64,000 nt of DNA, taken from positions 124,001 to 188,000 of the forward strand of contig NZ_JAKWJO010000001.1 of NCBI RefSeq assembly GCF_022760995.1, written 5' to 3'. The position numbers were made by a program, and so were the translations under genes. Shown here piece by piece: positions 17,816 to 26,193 of this stretch. The notes below the pieces were generated by a model. The model saw only the letters and a list, made by a program, of their open reading frames with translations, was not told the origin of the DNA and searched no databases. This DNA comes from Dyella sedimenti. Its GTDB lineage: Bacteria; Pseudomonadota; Gammaproteobacteria; Xanthomonadales; Rhodanobacteraceae. Position 1 is the first letter of the stretch. Each line of letters starts with the position of its first letter.

Positions 17816-18673
17816 GTGAGCCAGAGACCGTCCTATGCCGTCGGCACCGGCCTGTTCATCGTGCTCGGCTTTGCCGCGCTCGGCTATCTCGCTACCCAGA
17901 CCACCTCGGTGGCCAACACCAGCCGCGGCCCCAGCTACACCGTCGAGGCGCACTTCGCCAACATCGGCCAGCTCAAGGAGCGCGCGCCGGTGAAGGTGGC
18001 CGGCGTGCGCGTCGGCCAGGTGCGTTCGATCACGCTCGAACCCGGCAAGGAAACGGCCGACGTGAAGCTGGCCATCGACCAGCGCTACGGCCAGATCCCG
18101 GACGATTCGGTCGCCACCATCTTCACCAGCGGCCTGCTGGGCGACCAGTACGTGGGCATCCAGTACGGCAGCTCGAAGAAGGTGCTGGCCGATGGCGGCA
18201 CGCTGGCGCTGACCCGCCCGGCGCAGCAACTGGAAGAGATGCTTGGCAAGTTCTTCGGCGCCGGCGGCGCGGCCGACAACCTGGCCGGCAGCTACCGGGT
18301 CAAGGCGCGCTTCTCCAACATCGGCGCGCTGTCGGTGGGCGCACCGGTGAAGATGGCCGGCGTGGCCATCGGCAGCGTGCAGACCGTGAAGGCCGATCCG
18401 GTGAAGCTCGACGCCGAAGTCACCCTGGCCATCGACAAGAAATACAGCCAGATCCCGGACGACTCCGCCGCCGCCGTGTTCACCAGTGGTTTGATCGGCA
18501 CGCAGTACGTTGCCATCCAGCCCGGCGGCTCGCCGGACATGCTCAAGGACGGCGACGAGCTGGTGCTGACCCAGTCGGCCATGCAGATCGAGGACCTGAT
18601 CGGCAAGTTCCTGGTCAGCGGCTCGTCCTCCTCGTCCGGCGACAAGAAGGATGCCGACGGCGGCAAGCATTGA
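17816..18673 (+). CDS. mlaD: MlaD with two tandem MCE domains
   Basis: The membrane-anchored MCE subunit of the Mla transporter. A single N-terminal helix (about residues 9-27) is followed by two MCE units instead of the usual one: residues 41-147 and 160-266. They align without a gap and share about 58 of 107 residues by eye, including NIG-x-L, APVK-x-AGV, QIPDDS-x-A and FTSGL-x-G-x-QYV-x-IQ. The duplication therefore includes the C-terminal tail helix that lines the pore in E. coli MlaD. The protein is 285 residues against roughly 180 for E. coli MlaD. It ends in a Ser-rich stretch and a charged tail. The start is GTG at 17816, with GAGG 9 bases upstream. Family identity is certain; the consequence of the duplication is not known. 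Confidence 0.93.
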   Translation: MSQRPSYAVGTGLFIVLGFAALGYLATQTTSVANTSRGPSYTVEAHFANIGQLKERAPVKVAGVRVGQVRSITLEPGKETADVKLAIDQRYGQIPDDSVATIFTSGLLGDQYVGIQYGSSKKVLADGGTLALTRPAQQLEEMLGKFFGAGGAADNLAGSYRVKARFSNIGALSVGAPVKMAGVAIGSVQTVKADPVKLDAEVTLAIDKKYSQIPDDSAAAVFTSGLIGTQYVAIQPGGSPDMLKDGDELVLTQSAMQIEDLIGKFLVSGSSSSSGDKKDADGGKH

Positions 18674-18726
18674 TCCGGCGCGCCCCGGCCCGATATTCCA
18701 CTCGATACAACGTCCAGGAGTCCCCC

Positions 18727-19404
18727 ATGTTGCGCAGTCTGGCCATTGCCACCGCCCTTGCCTTCGGCAGCGTGATCGCCGCGACCCCGGCGCTTGCCCA
18801 GGATGCCCCGCAGGCCGCTGCCGCCCAGCAGAGCCCGGCCCAGGTGGTGCAGTCCATTTCCGACGCGCTGGCCAAGGCCATCGAGGGCCACCAGCAGGAG
18901 CTGAGGAACAACCACGAGAAGCTGATCGGGGTGATCGACAGCGTGTTCCTGCCGCACTTCGACATCGACTACGCGTCGATCCTGGTGCTCGGCCAGCATG
19001 CCCGCGAGGCCACGCCTGAGCAGCGCTCGCGCTTCGCCAAGGCGTTCTACAACTCCATCACCCACCGTTATGCCGAGGGCCTGCTCGACTACACCCGCGG
19101 CCGCGTGAAGGTGCTGCCGTTCAGCGGCGACCTCAACGACAAGCGCACCATCGTGCGCAGCCAGGTGGTGCTCGACGACGGCAAGACAGTGGCCGTGGAC
19201 TATGCCTTCCGCAAGGACCGCGACGGCACCTGGAAGGCCTACGACGTCATCATCGAAGGCATCTCCTACATCACCAACTACCGCAACCAGGTCGATGCCG
19301 AGATCCGCAAGGTGGGCATGGACCAGCTGATCACCAACCTGGAAACCCAGGGCGAGAAGGCGCTGGAGACGATGGAGAAGGACTCCAAGGCGTCGCAGGG
19401 ATGA
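18727..19404 (+). CDS. mlaC: MlaC, periplasmic phospholipid carrier
   Basis: A 225-residue exported protein with signal peptide MLRSLAIATALAFGSVIAATPALA. The MlaC/Ttg2D family is recognised by PHFDIDYASILVLGQHAREATPEQRSRF, FYNSITHRYAEGLLDYT, VDYAFRKDRDGTWKAYDVIIEGISYITNYR and NQVDAEI in the order expected. It ferries phospholipid between MlaA-OmpC at the outer membrane and MlaFEDB at the inner membrane. The start is 53 bases after mlaD; an earlier in-frame ATG at 18670 would spoil the signal peptide. It overlaps mlaB by 4 bases. Confidence 0.95.
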   Translation: MLRSLAIATALAFGSVIAATPALAQDAPQAAAAQQSPAQVVQSISDALAKAIEGHQQELRNNHEKLIGVIDSVFLPHFDIDYASILVLGQHAREATPEQRSRFAKAFYNSITHRYAEGLLDYTRGRVKVLPFSGDLNDKRTIVRSQVVLDDGKTVAVDYAFRKDRDGTWKAYDVIIEGISYITNYRNQVDAEIRKVGMDQLITNLETQGEKALETMEKDSKASQG

Positions 19405-19703
19405 GCACGGCCGGTGCGCCCCCGGTCCTTGACGAGGGCACGCCCGGCAGCGTGCGCGTCAGCGGCGAGCTGACCTTCGCCAATGCCGCCGCCGCGCTGG
19501 CGGCCATCGGTGCGTCGGTGGCGCGCGGGCGCGGCACGCTGGACCTGTCCGGGGTCACCCGCAGCGACAGCGCCGGTCTGGCCTGCGTGCTGGCGGTGCT
19601 GGCCGAGGCCGCCGGACGGGGCCATAAGCTCAACGTGCGCCACCTGCCCGAGGGCATGCGGCTGCTGGCCAGCGTGTGCGAGGTGGAAGGCCTGCTGGTC
19701 TGA
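19401..19703 (+). CDS. mlaB: MlaB, STAS-domain subunit of the Mla transporter
   Basis: A 100-residue cytoplasmic STAS domain protein: VRVSGELTFANAAAALAAIG, LDLSGVTRSDSAGLACVLAVLAEA and LASVCEVEGLL are the STAS strand-helix pattern, with the conserved Ser-Asp region in RSDSAGL. MlaB binds MlaF and stabilises the transporter. Last gene of mlaFEDCB; a strong terminator follows 17 bases after the stop. Confidence 0.93.
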   Translation: MSTAGAPPVLDEGTPGSVRVSGELTFANAAAALAAIGASVARGRGTLDLSGVTRSDSAGLACVLAVLAEAAGRGHKLNVRHLPEGMRLLASVCEVEGLLV

Positions 19704-19720
19704 GCGCCCGCCGGCCCAGA

Positions 19721-19757
19721 CCACGAAAAAGGGGCCCGAGAGGCCCCTTTTTCGTGG
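19721..19757. terminator. Bidirectional rho-independent terminator between mlaB and mlaA
   Basis: CCACGAAAAAGGGGCC (19721-19736) and GGCCCCTTTTTCGTGG (19742-19757) form a perfect 16-bp inverted repeat with a 5-base loop. The A-run on the left arm and T-run on the right arm let it work for both converging transcripts (mlaB rightward, mlaA leftward). Confidence 0.93.
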
Positions 19758-19775
19758 TGGAACGGCAGATGCCGT

Positions 19776-20624
19776 TCAGTGCTGCTCGGCCGGTGCCGGG
19801 TTCTGCTCCTGCGCGGACTTCTGCTTGCTTTCCCACTTCTGCTGCTCGTCCAGCAACTGGTCGGGATCGAAGTTCTTGTCCTTCAGGCCCTGCAACTGCT
19901 CGATCACCTCGTTCGGCGGATTGCCGTCGTAGATCTGGTAGATGCGCTGCTGGCGGTAGGCGTCGCGGATGAAGGCGTAGGGATCGTAGGCGGAGTTGAG
20001 GAAGCTCTCCGCATCGATCGCGCTGGAGCGTATCGACACCAGGTACAGCAGCTCGGGCAGGTACTGCTGGCCGTACTCGTAATGGTTGTTGCGCTCGAAA
20101 TAGCTCAGCGGATCGAAGAAGTAGCTGTCCACCGGCAGGCGCCACACGTCGCGCCCGGTGGTCGGGCCGAAGAACGGCAGCATCAGGTACGGGCCATCGG
20201 GCACGCCCCAGCGAGCCAGGGTGATGCCGAAGTCGGTCTCCTTCAACGGGATGCCGAGCTGGCTGGCCGGGTCGAAGAAGCCGCCGATGCCCAGGGTCAG
20301 GTTGACCAGGAAGCGGCCGCTGCCCGTGATGGCGTCCACCGGGCGGGCCTGCAGCAGGTCGTTGGCCACGGTGATCGGCATGTGGATATTGGTGAAGAAA
20401 TCGTTCACGGAACGGCGGATGGTCGGATTGGTCACCTTGCGGTAACCGACCGCCACCGGACGGATCACCGCCTTGTCCAGCGAATCGTTGAAGGTATAGA
20501 CCTTGCGGTTGAACTTCTCGTACGGATCGTCGGTGCGTGGCTTGGCGATCGTGCAGCCGGCCAGCAGAGCCATGGCCACCAGGGGCAGGCTGCGGACGAA
20601 AAGGGAGCGAAGGGCCGACGGCAT
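19776..20624 (-). CDS. mlaA: MlaA (VacJ), outer-membrane lipoprotein of the Mla system
   Basis: A 282-residue lipoprotein that removes misplaced phospholipids from the outer leaflet of the outer membrane. The signal ends in the lipobox LLAGC (MPSALRSLFVRSLPLVAMALLAGC). Motifs are DPYEKFNRKVYTFNDSLDKAV, GSGRFLVNLTLGIGGFFDPA, DFGITLARWGVPDGPYLMLPFFGP and the RD-x-WRLPVD-x-Y segment; the C-terminus is Gln/Lys-rich and probably disordered. The start at 20624 begins the signal directly; the same frame is open further upstream but reads through promoter sequence. Convergent with mlaFEDCB, so both halves of the pathway lie together but are transcribed separately. Confidence 0.95.
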   Translation of the reverse strand: MPSALRSLFVRSLPLVAMALLAGCTIAKPRTDDPYEKFNRKVYTFNDSLDKAVIRPVAVGYRKVTNPTIRRSVNDFFTNIHMPITVANDLLQARPVDAITGSGRFLVNLTLGIGGFFDPASQLGIPLKETDFGITLARWGVPDGPYLMLPFFGPTTGRDVWRLPVDSYFFDPLSYFERNNHYEYGQQYLPELLYLVSIRSSAIDAESFLNSAYDPYAFIRDAYRQQRIYQIYDGNPPNEVIEQLQGLKDKNFDPDQLLDEQQKWESKQKSAQEQNPAPAEQH

Positions 20625-20659
20625 GATGGCGACTGTCCTGGGGCAAGGGTAAGCGCAAT

Positions 20660-20690
20660 ATTGTACTTGCGGGTTTTTTATTTGTGTATA
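20660..20690 (-). promoter_or_regulatory. Possible mlaA promoter
   Basis: On the minus strand a -10-like TACAAT is at 20665-20660, 36 bases before the mlaA start, in a locally AT-rich stretch. The best -35 candidate is TATACA at 20690-20685 with a long 19-base spacer, so the assignment is weak. Confidence 0.35.
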
Positions 20691-20757
20691 GATCCCTCCA
20701 AGTCTCGGGAAGAGAAGCTGGAGGCCGCGTGAACCGGGCATGATACGGCTTGCTGCA

Positions 20758-20787
20758 TTGCCAGCAAAGCGGCCTTGAGGCTACACT
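20758..20787 (+). promoter_or_regulatory. Probable sigma70 promoter of rpoZ
   Basis: TTGCCA at 20758-20763 and TACACT at 20782-20787 are separated by 18 bases. Transcription would start near 20794, giving a leader of about 32 bases before the rpoZ ATG, with TAAGGA as ribosome-binding site. Confidence 0.55.
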
Positions 20788-20825
20788 GGCACACGATAAG
20801 TCGCTTTATTCCCTAAGGATTTCAG

Positions 20826-21116
20826 ATGGCCCGCATTACCGTCGAAGACTGCCTGCAGGTGGTCGACAACCGCTTCGAACTGGTGTTGATGGCGACCAAG
20901 CGCGCCCGCCAGCTGTCCAAGGGTGCCGAGCCGGCAGTCAACCCCGACCACGACAAGCCGACCGTGCTGGCCCTGCGCGAGATCGCCGACCGCCGCATCG
21001 ACCAGGCGACCATCGACGAGATCGACAAGGCCGAGCGCGAGCGCGCCGAGCGCGAGGCGCTGGAGTGGGCCGCCGCCGAGGTGGACGACGACCTCTCCAA
21101 GGGCGGAGACGACTGA
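20826..21116 (+). CDS. rpoZ: RNA polymerase omega subunit
   Basis: A 96-residue omega subunit. [30 protein letters not shown] and [16 protein letters not shown] are the conserved omega signatures in order. It stabilises the beta' subunit and forms part of the ppGpp site 1. TAAGGA lies 7 bases before the ATG. It is followed by spoT, as in many Gammaproteobacteria. Confidence 0.97.
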   Translation: MARITVEDCLQVVDNRFELVLMATKRARQLSKGAEPAVNPDHDKPTVLALREIADRRIDQATIDEIDKAERERAEREALEWAAAEVDDDLSKGGDD

Positions 21117-21249
21117 TGGACGGCGGCGGTTGTAGCCAGCGTTTCCACCGCGCCGGTTCATCCGGCGCTTTGCGCTGTTGCCTGCATGCCGCCACTCTCG
21201 CTACCCCGCGACGCAACGAGGCGGTCGCCTGAGCGGGGACCGAACATTC

Positions 21250-23415
21250 ATGCCGGCCGTCACGGACTCCTCCCCTCTGGATACGTCGACGCTGCCGCCG
21301 TATGTGCAGGCCCTGAAGGAGCGCGTGGCCTACCTGCCCGAGGCGCAGGTGGCGCGCGTGGTGCGCGCCTACCAGGTGGGCGCGCTGGCGCATGAGGGCC
21401 AGGCCCGCAAGAGCGGCGAGCCCTACATCACGCATCCCGTGGCCGTGGCCGGCATCCTGGCCGAGCTGGGGCTGGATGCCGAAACCATCATCGCGGCGAT
21501 CCTGCACGACACCCTGGAAGACACCGCGTTGAGCCGGACCGAGTTGTCCGGCGAGTTCGGCGAGACCGTGGCCGAGCTGGTCGACGGTGTCACCAAGCTG
21601 GACAAGATGCGCTTCTCCAGCCGCCAGGAGGCCGATGCGGAAAGCTTCCGCAAGATGCTGCTGGCGATGGCGCGCGACCTGCGCGTCATCCTGATCAAGC
21701 TCGCCGACCGCCTGCACAACATGCGCACGCTGGGCGCGAAGGATGCCCCGTCGCGCCGCCGCATCGCGCGCGAGACGCTGGAGATCTATGCGCCCATCGC
21801 GCAGCGGCTGGGCATGAACAAGTTCAAGGCCGAGCTGCAGGACCTGGGCTTCCGCGCGCTGTACCCCGACCGCTACCGCGTCATCAGCGAACGCATCCGC
21901 GCCGCGCTGGGCAACCGCCGCGAGGCGATGGGCAAGATCGAGACGGCGCTGTCCCAGCGCCTTGCTGCCGATCATCTGTCCGCGCGCGTGGTGGGCCGCA
22001 TCAAGTCGCCGTGGAGCATCTATTCGAAGATGCTCAATGAGCACAAGAGCTTCGCGCAGCTGATGGACGTGTACGGCTTCCGCGTGGTGGTCGACTCGGC
22101 GATGAGCTGCTACATGGCGCTGGGCGCCGTGCACGGCCTGTACAAGCCGGTAGACCGCCGCTTCAAGGATTTCATCGCCATTCCCAAGGCCAACGGCTAC
22201 CAGTCGCTGCACACCGTGCTGCTGGGGCCGTTCGGCGCGCCGATCGAGGTGCAGATCCGCACCGCCGAGATGGATTCGGTGGCCGAGCGCGGCGTGGCCG
22301 CGCACTGGGCCTACAAGACCGACTCCGGCCCGGCCAACAGCGCGCAGGCGCGCGCCCGCGAGTGGCTGTCCACGCTGGCCGACAGCCAGGCGCACGCGGG
22401 CTCCTCGTCGGAGTTCATCGAGAACGTCAAGATCGATCTGTTCCCGGACGAGGTCTACCTGTTCACCCCGCGCGGCGACATCCTGGCGTTGCCGCGCAAC
22501 GCCACCGCGCTGGACTTCGCCTATGCCGTGCATACCGACGTGGGCGACCACGCGGTGGCCGCGCGCGTGGACAAGAAGCTGCTGCCGTTGCGCACGCGGC
22601 TGGAATCCGGGCAACTGGTGGAAATCATCACCGCGCCCTCGGCGGTGCCGAATCCGGCCTGGCTGGAATCGGTGGTCACCGGCAAGGCGCGCACGGCGAT
22701 CCGCCAGTACCTCAAGCACCTGCAGCACGAGGACGCGGTGGATTTCGGCCACCGCATGCTCGACCGCGCGCTCGATGCGCTGGGCACCAGCCTGGATGCG
22801 ATTCCGCCGGCCGTGCTCGACCGCTTCCTGGAAACCTCCAAGCTCAAGCGGCTGGAAGAACTGTTGTCCGACATCGCGCTGGGCAACCGCATGCCGCACC
22901 TGGTGGCAACCCAGCTGGTGGCGGCGCGCGGCAAGAAATCCACCGACGTGCAGCAGTCGCCGCACGCGGCGGAAAAGATCCGCATCACCGGCGCCGAACG
23001 CGGCGTGCTCAGCTTCAGCAACTGCTGCCACCCGCTGCCGGGCGACGAGATCATCGGCTATCTCTCCTCGGGCAAGGGCATCGTGGTGCACCGCGTGGAA
23101 TGCCCGAACGTGGTGGAGCTGCGCAAGTCGCCGGAGCGCTGCGTGGCCATCGAATGGGACCGCGACGTGCAGGGCGACTACCGCGCCGAGCTGCGCATCG
23201 AGGTCATCAATCGCCCGGGTGTGCTGGCCACCGTGGCCGCGGCCATCGCCGCGGCGAACTCGAACATCGAGAACGTGGAATACGTCGAGCGCGACGCCGC
23301 CGCCGCCACGCTGCTGTTCGCGCTGGAAGTGAAGAACCGCAAGCACCTGGCCGAGGTGATCCGCCGTGTGCGCCGCACCGGCGTGGTGAGCGGGGCGTAT
23401 CGCTATCCGCTTTGA
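21250..23415 (+). CDS. spoT: SpoT, bifunctional (p)ppGpp synthetase/hydrolase
   Basis: A 721-residue RelA/SpoT homologue. In order: HD hydrolase domain with THPVAVAGILAELG and HDTLEDT plus KLADRLHNMRTL (active hydrolase); synthetase domain with RIKSPWSIYSKM, YGFRVVVDS, RFKDFIAIPKANGYQSLHT and EVQIRTAEMDSVAERGVAAHWAYK; TGS domain from about residue 400 (DEVYLFTPRGDILALPRNATALDFAYAVHT); helical region; zinc-finger-like CCHPLPGD; C-terminal ACT domain (ELRIEVINRPGVLATVAAAIA). Both catalytic halves look intact. The start at 21250 gives MPAVTDSS; an in-frame ATG 24 codons earlier reads non-conserved sequence. It is 133 bases after rpoZ, and the two are probably co-transcribed. Confidence 0.95.
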   Translation: MPAVTDSSPLDTSTLPPYVQALKERVAYLPEAQVARVVRAYQVGALAHEGQARKSGEPYITHPVAVAGILAELGLDAETIIAAILHDTLEDTALSRTELSGEFGETVAELVDGVTKLDKMRFSSRQEADAESFRKMLLAMARDLRVILIKLADRLHNMRTLGAKDAPSRRRIARETLEIYAPIAQRLGMNKFKAELQDLGFRALYPDRYRVISERIRAALGNRREAMGKIETALSQRLAADHLSARVVGRIKSPWSIYSKMLNEHKSFAQLMDVYGFRVVVDSAMSCYMALGAVHGLYKPVDRRFKDFIAIPKANGYQSLHTVLLGPFGAPIEVQIRTAEMDSVAERGVAAHWAYKTDSGPANSAQARAREWLSTLADSQAHAGSSSEFIENVKIDLFPDEVYLFTPRGDILALPRNATALDFAYAVHTDVGDHAVAARVDKKLLPLRTRLESGQLVEIITAPSAVPNPAWLESVVTGKARTAIRQYLKHLQHEDAVDFGHRMLDRALDALGTSLDAIPPAVLDRFLETSKLKRLEELLSDIALGNRMPHLVATQLVAARGKKSTDVQQSPHAAEKIRITGAERGVLSFSNCCHPLPGDEIIGYLSSGKGIVVHRVECPNVVELRKSPERCVAIEWDRDVQGDYRAELRIEVINRPGVLATVAAAIAAANSNIENVEYVERDAAAATLLFALEVKNRKHLAEVIRRVRRTGVVSGAYRYPL

Positions 23416-23502
23416 GCGCGGCGGGATACGTCGTCGCCTCATTCCTCTCCGGCCGCCTCTCGCTCTAGACTGGGAAGCTCAGGCAACCCAAGAGGCTCAT
23501 CC

Positions 23503-23886
<384 letters not shown>

Positions 23887-23909
23887 TCCATCGCGCCGCC
23901 CGGCGCCGA

Positions 23910-23933
23910 CAGCCGATGAGGGTTCATCGGCTG
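23910..23933. terminator. Stem-loop between ridA and recG, possible weak terminator
   Basis: CAGCCGATGA (23910-23919) and TCATCGGCTG (23924-23933) make a perfect 10-bp stem with a 4-base loop, flanked by partly pairing GC-rich sequence. There is no T-tract, so it may act as a transcript-end stabiliser rather than a full terminator. Confidence 0.4.
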
Positions 23934-23966
23934 CGCGGCGGGAGCGGGCTCGGTTAGGCTTGGCCG

Positions 23967-26087
23967 ATGCCGCCCAGCCACGCGCTTCCCCACACGGTTC
24001 CCACGGTCGATCCCGGCGCCACGCCGGTATCGGCCTTGCCCGGCGTCGGGCCCGCCCTGGCCGAGACGCTGGGGCGCCTCGGGCTGGAGCGGGTGCAGGA
24101 CCTGTGGTTCCATCTGCCGTTGCGCTACGAGGACAAGACACGCGTGACGGCCATCGCCGACCTGCGTCCGGGCGAGCGCGCCCAGGTGGAGGGCGTGGTC
24201 GAGGCGGTCGAGCGCGGTTTCCGCTACCGGCCGCAGCTGAAGGTGGCGATCGGCGACGACTCGCAGCAGACCCTGGTGTTGCGCTTCTTCCACTTCCATC
24301 GCGCCCAGGCCGAACAGCTCAAGCCGGGCGCGCGCCTGCTTTGCTACGGCGAGGTGCGCCAGGGGCCGCAGGGACTGGAAATGGTGCATCCGCAATACCA
24401 GCGGCTGCAGGGCGACGAGCCGGCCAGCGTGGATGAATTGCTCACGCCGGTCTATCCCACTACCGAAGGGCTGGGCCAGAAACGGCTGGCCGGGGTGATC
24501 GCCAAGGCGTTGGCGCTGCTGCCGCCCGACGCCGAGCTGGAACTGATTCCTCCGCCATTGTGCGCCGAGCATGGCCTGACCTCGCTGCGCGAGGCGCTGC
24601 TGTACGTGCATCGCCCGCCACCGGATGCACACCTGGGCCAGCTGACCGCGGGCCGGCATCCGGCCCAGCAGCGGCTGGCCTTCGAGGAATTGCTGACCCA
24701 GCACCTGAGCCTGAAGCGCATGCGCGCCGCGGTGCGCCGTCGCCATGCGCCCCGGCTGCGCGGTACCGGCCAGTTGCGCGAGCGCCTGCTGGCCAGCCTG
24801 CCGTTCGGCCTCACTGGCGCGCAGCGGCGGGTGAGCGAGGAAGTCGCCGCGGACCTCGCGCAGGCGCGCCCCATGCTGCGCCTGGTACAGGGCGACGTGG
24901 GCAGCGGCAAGACCATCGTGGCGGCACTGGCCGCGCTGGCGGCGGTGGAGTCGGGCCTGCAGGTGGCGCTGGTGGCGCCCACCGAACTGCTCGCCGAGCA
25001 GCATCTCCATCATTTCCGCCATTGGCTGACGCCGCTGGGCGTGGAAGTGGCCTGGCTGGCCGGCAAGGTGGCGGGCAAGGCGCGCCAGCAGGTGCTGCAG
25101 CGCGTGGCCGCCGGCGCCCACGTGGTGATCGGCACGCATGCGCTGATGCAGGAAGGCGTGGCCTTCGCGCAGCTGGGCCTGGTCATCGTGGACGAGCAGC
25201 ACCGCTTCGGTGTGCAGCAGCGCCTGTCGCTGCGCGACAAGGGGGCGGACAGCACCTCGGGCCTGGTGCCGCACCAACTGGTGCTGACCGCCACGCCGAT
25301 CCCGCGCACGCTCGCCATGAGCGCCTATGCGGACCTGGACGCCTCGGCCATCGATGAATTGCCGCCGGGACGCACGCCGGTGCAGACCATCGCCATTTCC
25401 AACGCGCGCCGCGCGGAAGTGATCGAGCGCATCCATGCGGCATGCCGCGAAGGACGGCAGGTCTATTGGGTATGCACGCTGATCGAGGAATCCGAGCAGT
25501 TGCGGGCGCAGGCCGCCGAGGTGGCGCACGCCGAACTGTCCGCCGCGCTGGCCGATTGCCGGGTGGGCCTGATCCATGGGCGCATGAAGCCCAAGGAAAA
25601 ACAGGCGGTGATGGATGCCTTCAAGGCGGGCGAGCTGTCGGTGCTGGTCGCCACCACGGTGATCGAGGTAGGCGTGGACGTACCCAACGCCAGCCTGATG
25701 GTGATCGAGAACAGCGAGCGCCTGGGCCTGGCACAGTTGCACCAACTGCGCGGGCGAGTGGGGCGCGGCGCGGTGGCGTCCAATTGCGTGCTGCTGTACC
25801 AGCCGCCGATCGGCCAGTTGGCGCGCGAGCGCCTGCAAGTGATGCGCGACACCAACGACGGCTTCCGTATCGCCGAGAAGGATCTGGAGCTGCGCGGTCC
25901 CGGCGAGGTGCTGGGCACGCGCCAGACCGGCCAGCTCAGCTTTCGCATCGCCGATCTCTCCCGCGATGCCCACCTGCTTCCCGCCGTGCAGGAAGTGGGC
26001 GCTCATCTGCTGGCCCATCACCCGCGGCAGGCCGAGCGGCTCATCGCGCGCTGGATCGGCGGCGCCGCACGCTATGTCCACGCTTGA
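23967..26087 (+). CDS. recG: RecG, ATP-dependent branch-migrating DNA helicase
   Basis: A 706-residue superfamily 2 helicase for Holliday junction and replication fork regression. The N-terminal wedge/OB domain starts VSALPGVGPALAETLGRLGLERVQDLWFHLP. Helicase motifs are GDVGSGKTIVAA (Walker A), VIVDEQHRFGVQQR (DEQH box), LTATPIPRTLAMSAYADLDASAIDELPPGR and VATTVIEVGVDVPNASLMVIENSERLGLAQLHQLRGRVGRG. Length is normal. The start at 23967 follows the ridA-recG gap of 80 bases. Confidence 0.97.
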   Translation: MPPSHALPHTVPTVDPGATPVSALPGVGPALAETLGRLGLERVQDLWFHLPLRYEDKTRVTAIADLRPGERAQVEGVVEAVERGFRYRPQLKVAIGDDSQQTLVLRFFHFHRAQAEQLKPGARLLCYGEVRQGPQGLEMVHPQYQRLQGDEPASVDELLTPVYPTTEGLGQKRLAGVIAKALALLPPDAELELIPPPLCAEHGLTSLREALLYVHRPPPDAHLGQLTAGRHPAQQRLAFEELLTQHLSLKRMRAAVRRRHAPRLRGTGQLRERLLASLPFGLTGAQRRVSEEVAADLAQARPMLRLVQGDVGSGKTIVAALAALAAVESGLQVALVAPTELLAEQHLHHFRHWLTPLGVEVAWLAGKVAGKARQQVLQRVAAGAHVVIGTHALMQEGVAFAQLGLVIVDEQHRFGVQQRLSLRDKGADSTSGLVPHQLVLTATPIPRTLAMSAYADLDASAIDELPPGRTPVQTIAISNARRAEVIERIHAACREGRQVYWVCTLIEESEQLRAQAAEVAHAELSAALADCRVGLIHGRMKPKEKQAVMDAFKAGELSVLVATTVIEVGVDVPNASLMVIENSERLGLAQLHQLRGRVGRGAVASNCVLLYQPPIGQLARERLQVMRDTNDGFRIAEKDLELRGPGEVLGTRQTGQLSFRIADLSRDAHLLPAVQEVGAHLLAHHPRQAERLIARWIGGAARYVHA

Positions 26088-26095
26088 GGACGGGG

Positions 26096-26190
26096 AATAG
26101 GGAATGGAGAATAGGGAACCGGAAACGCCGGAACGCCGCGGCGCCACGTTTTCCCATCCCCATCCCCATCCCCATCCCCATCCCCATCCC
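26096..26190 (+). repeat. Purine-rich GGGAATRG repeats and a CCCCAT hexamer array before the nucleoside hydrolase gene
   Basis: From about 26096 the sequence runs through GGGAATAGGGAATGG and GAGAATAGGGAAC units. From about 26152 a tandem (CCCCAT)n array, with n about six, runs to the bases just before the start codon at 26194. The purine and pyrimidine tracts are roughly complementary (GGGAATGG with CCATTCCC-like units), so the leader could fold back on itself. In frame, the array would encode His-Pro repeats. No Shine-Dalgarno sequence separates it from the ATG. Confidence 0.7.
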
Positions 26191-26193
26191 CCC

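Noticed and set aside
20938-23442. An 834-codon minus-strand frame opposite spoT and rpoZ
   Set aside because: No motif, His/Val/Arg-rich, antisense to conserved genes throughout.
26152-26190. Short tandem repeats as a CRISPR fragment
   Set aside because: Units are 6 bases with no spacers; it is a simple hexamer array.
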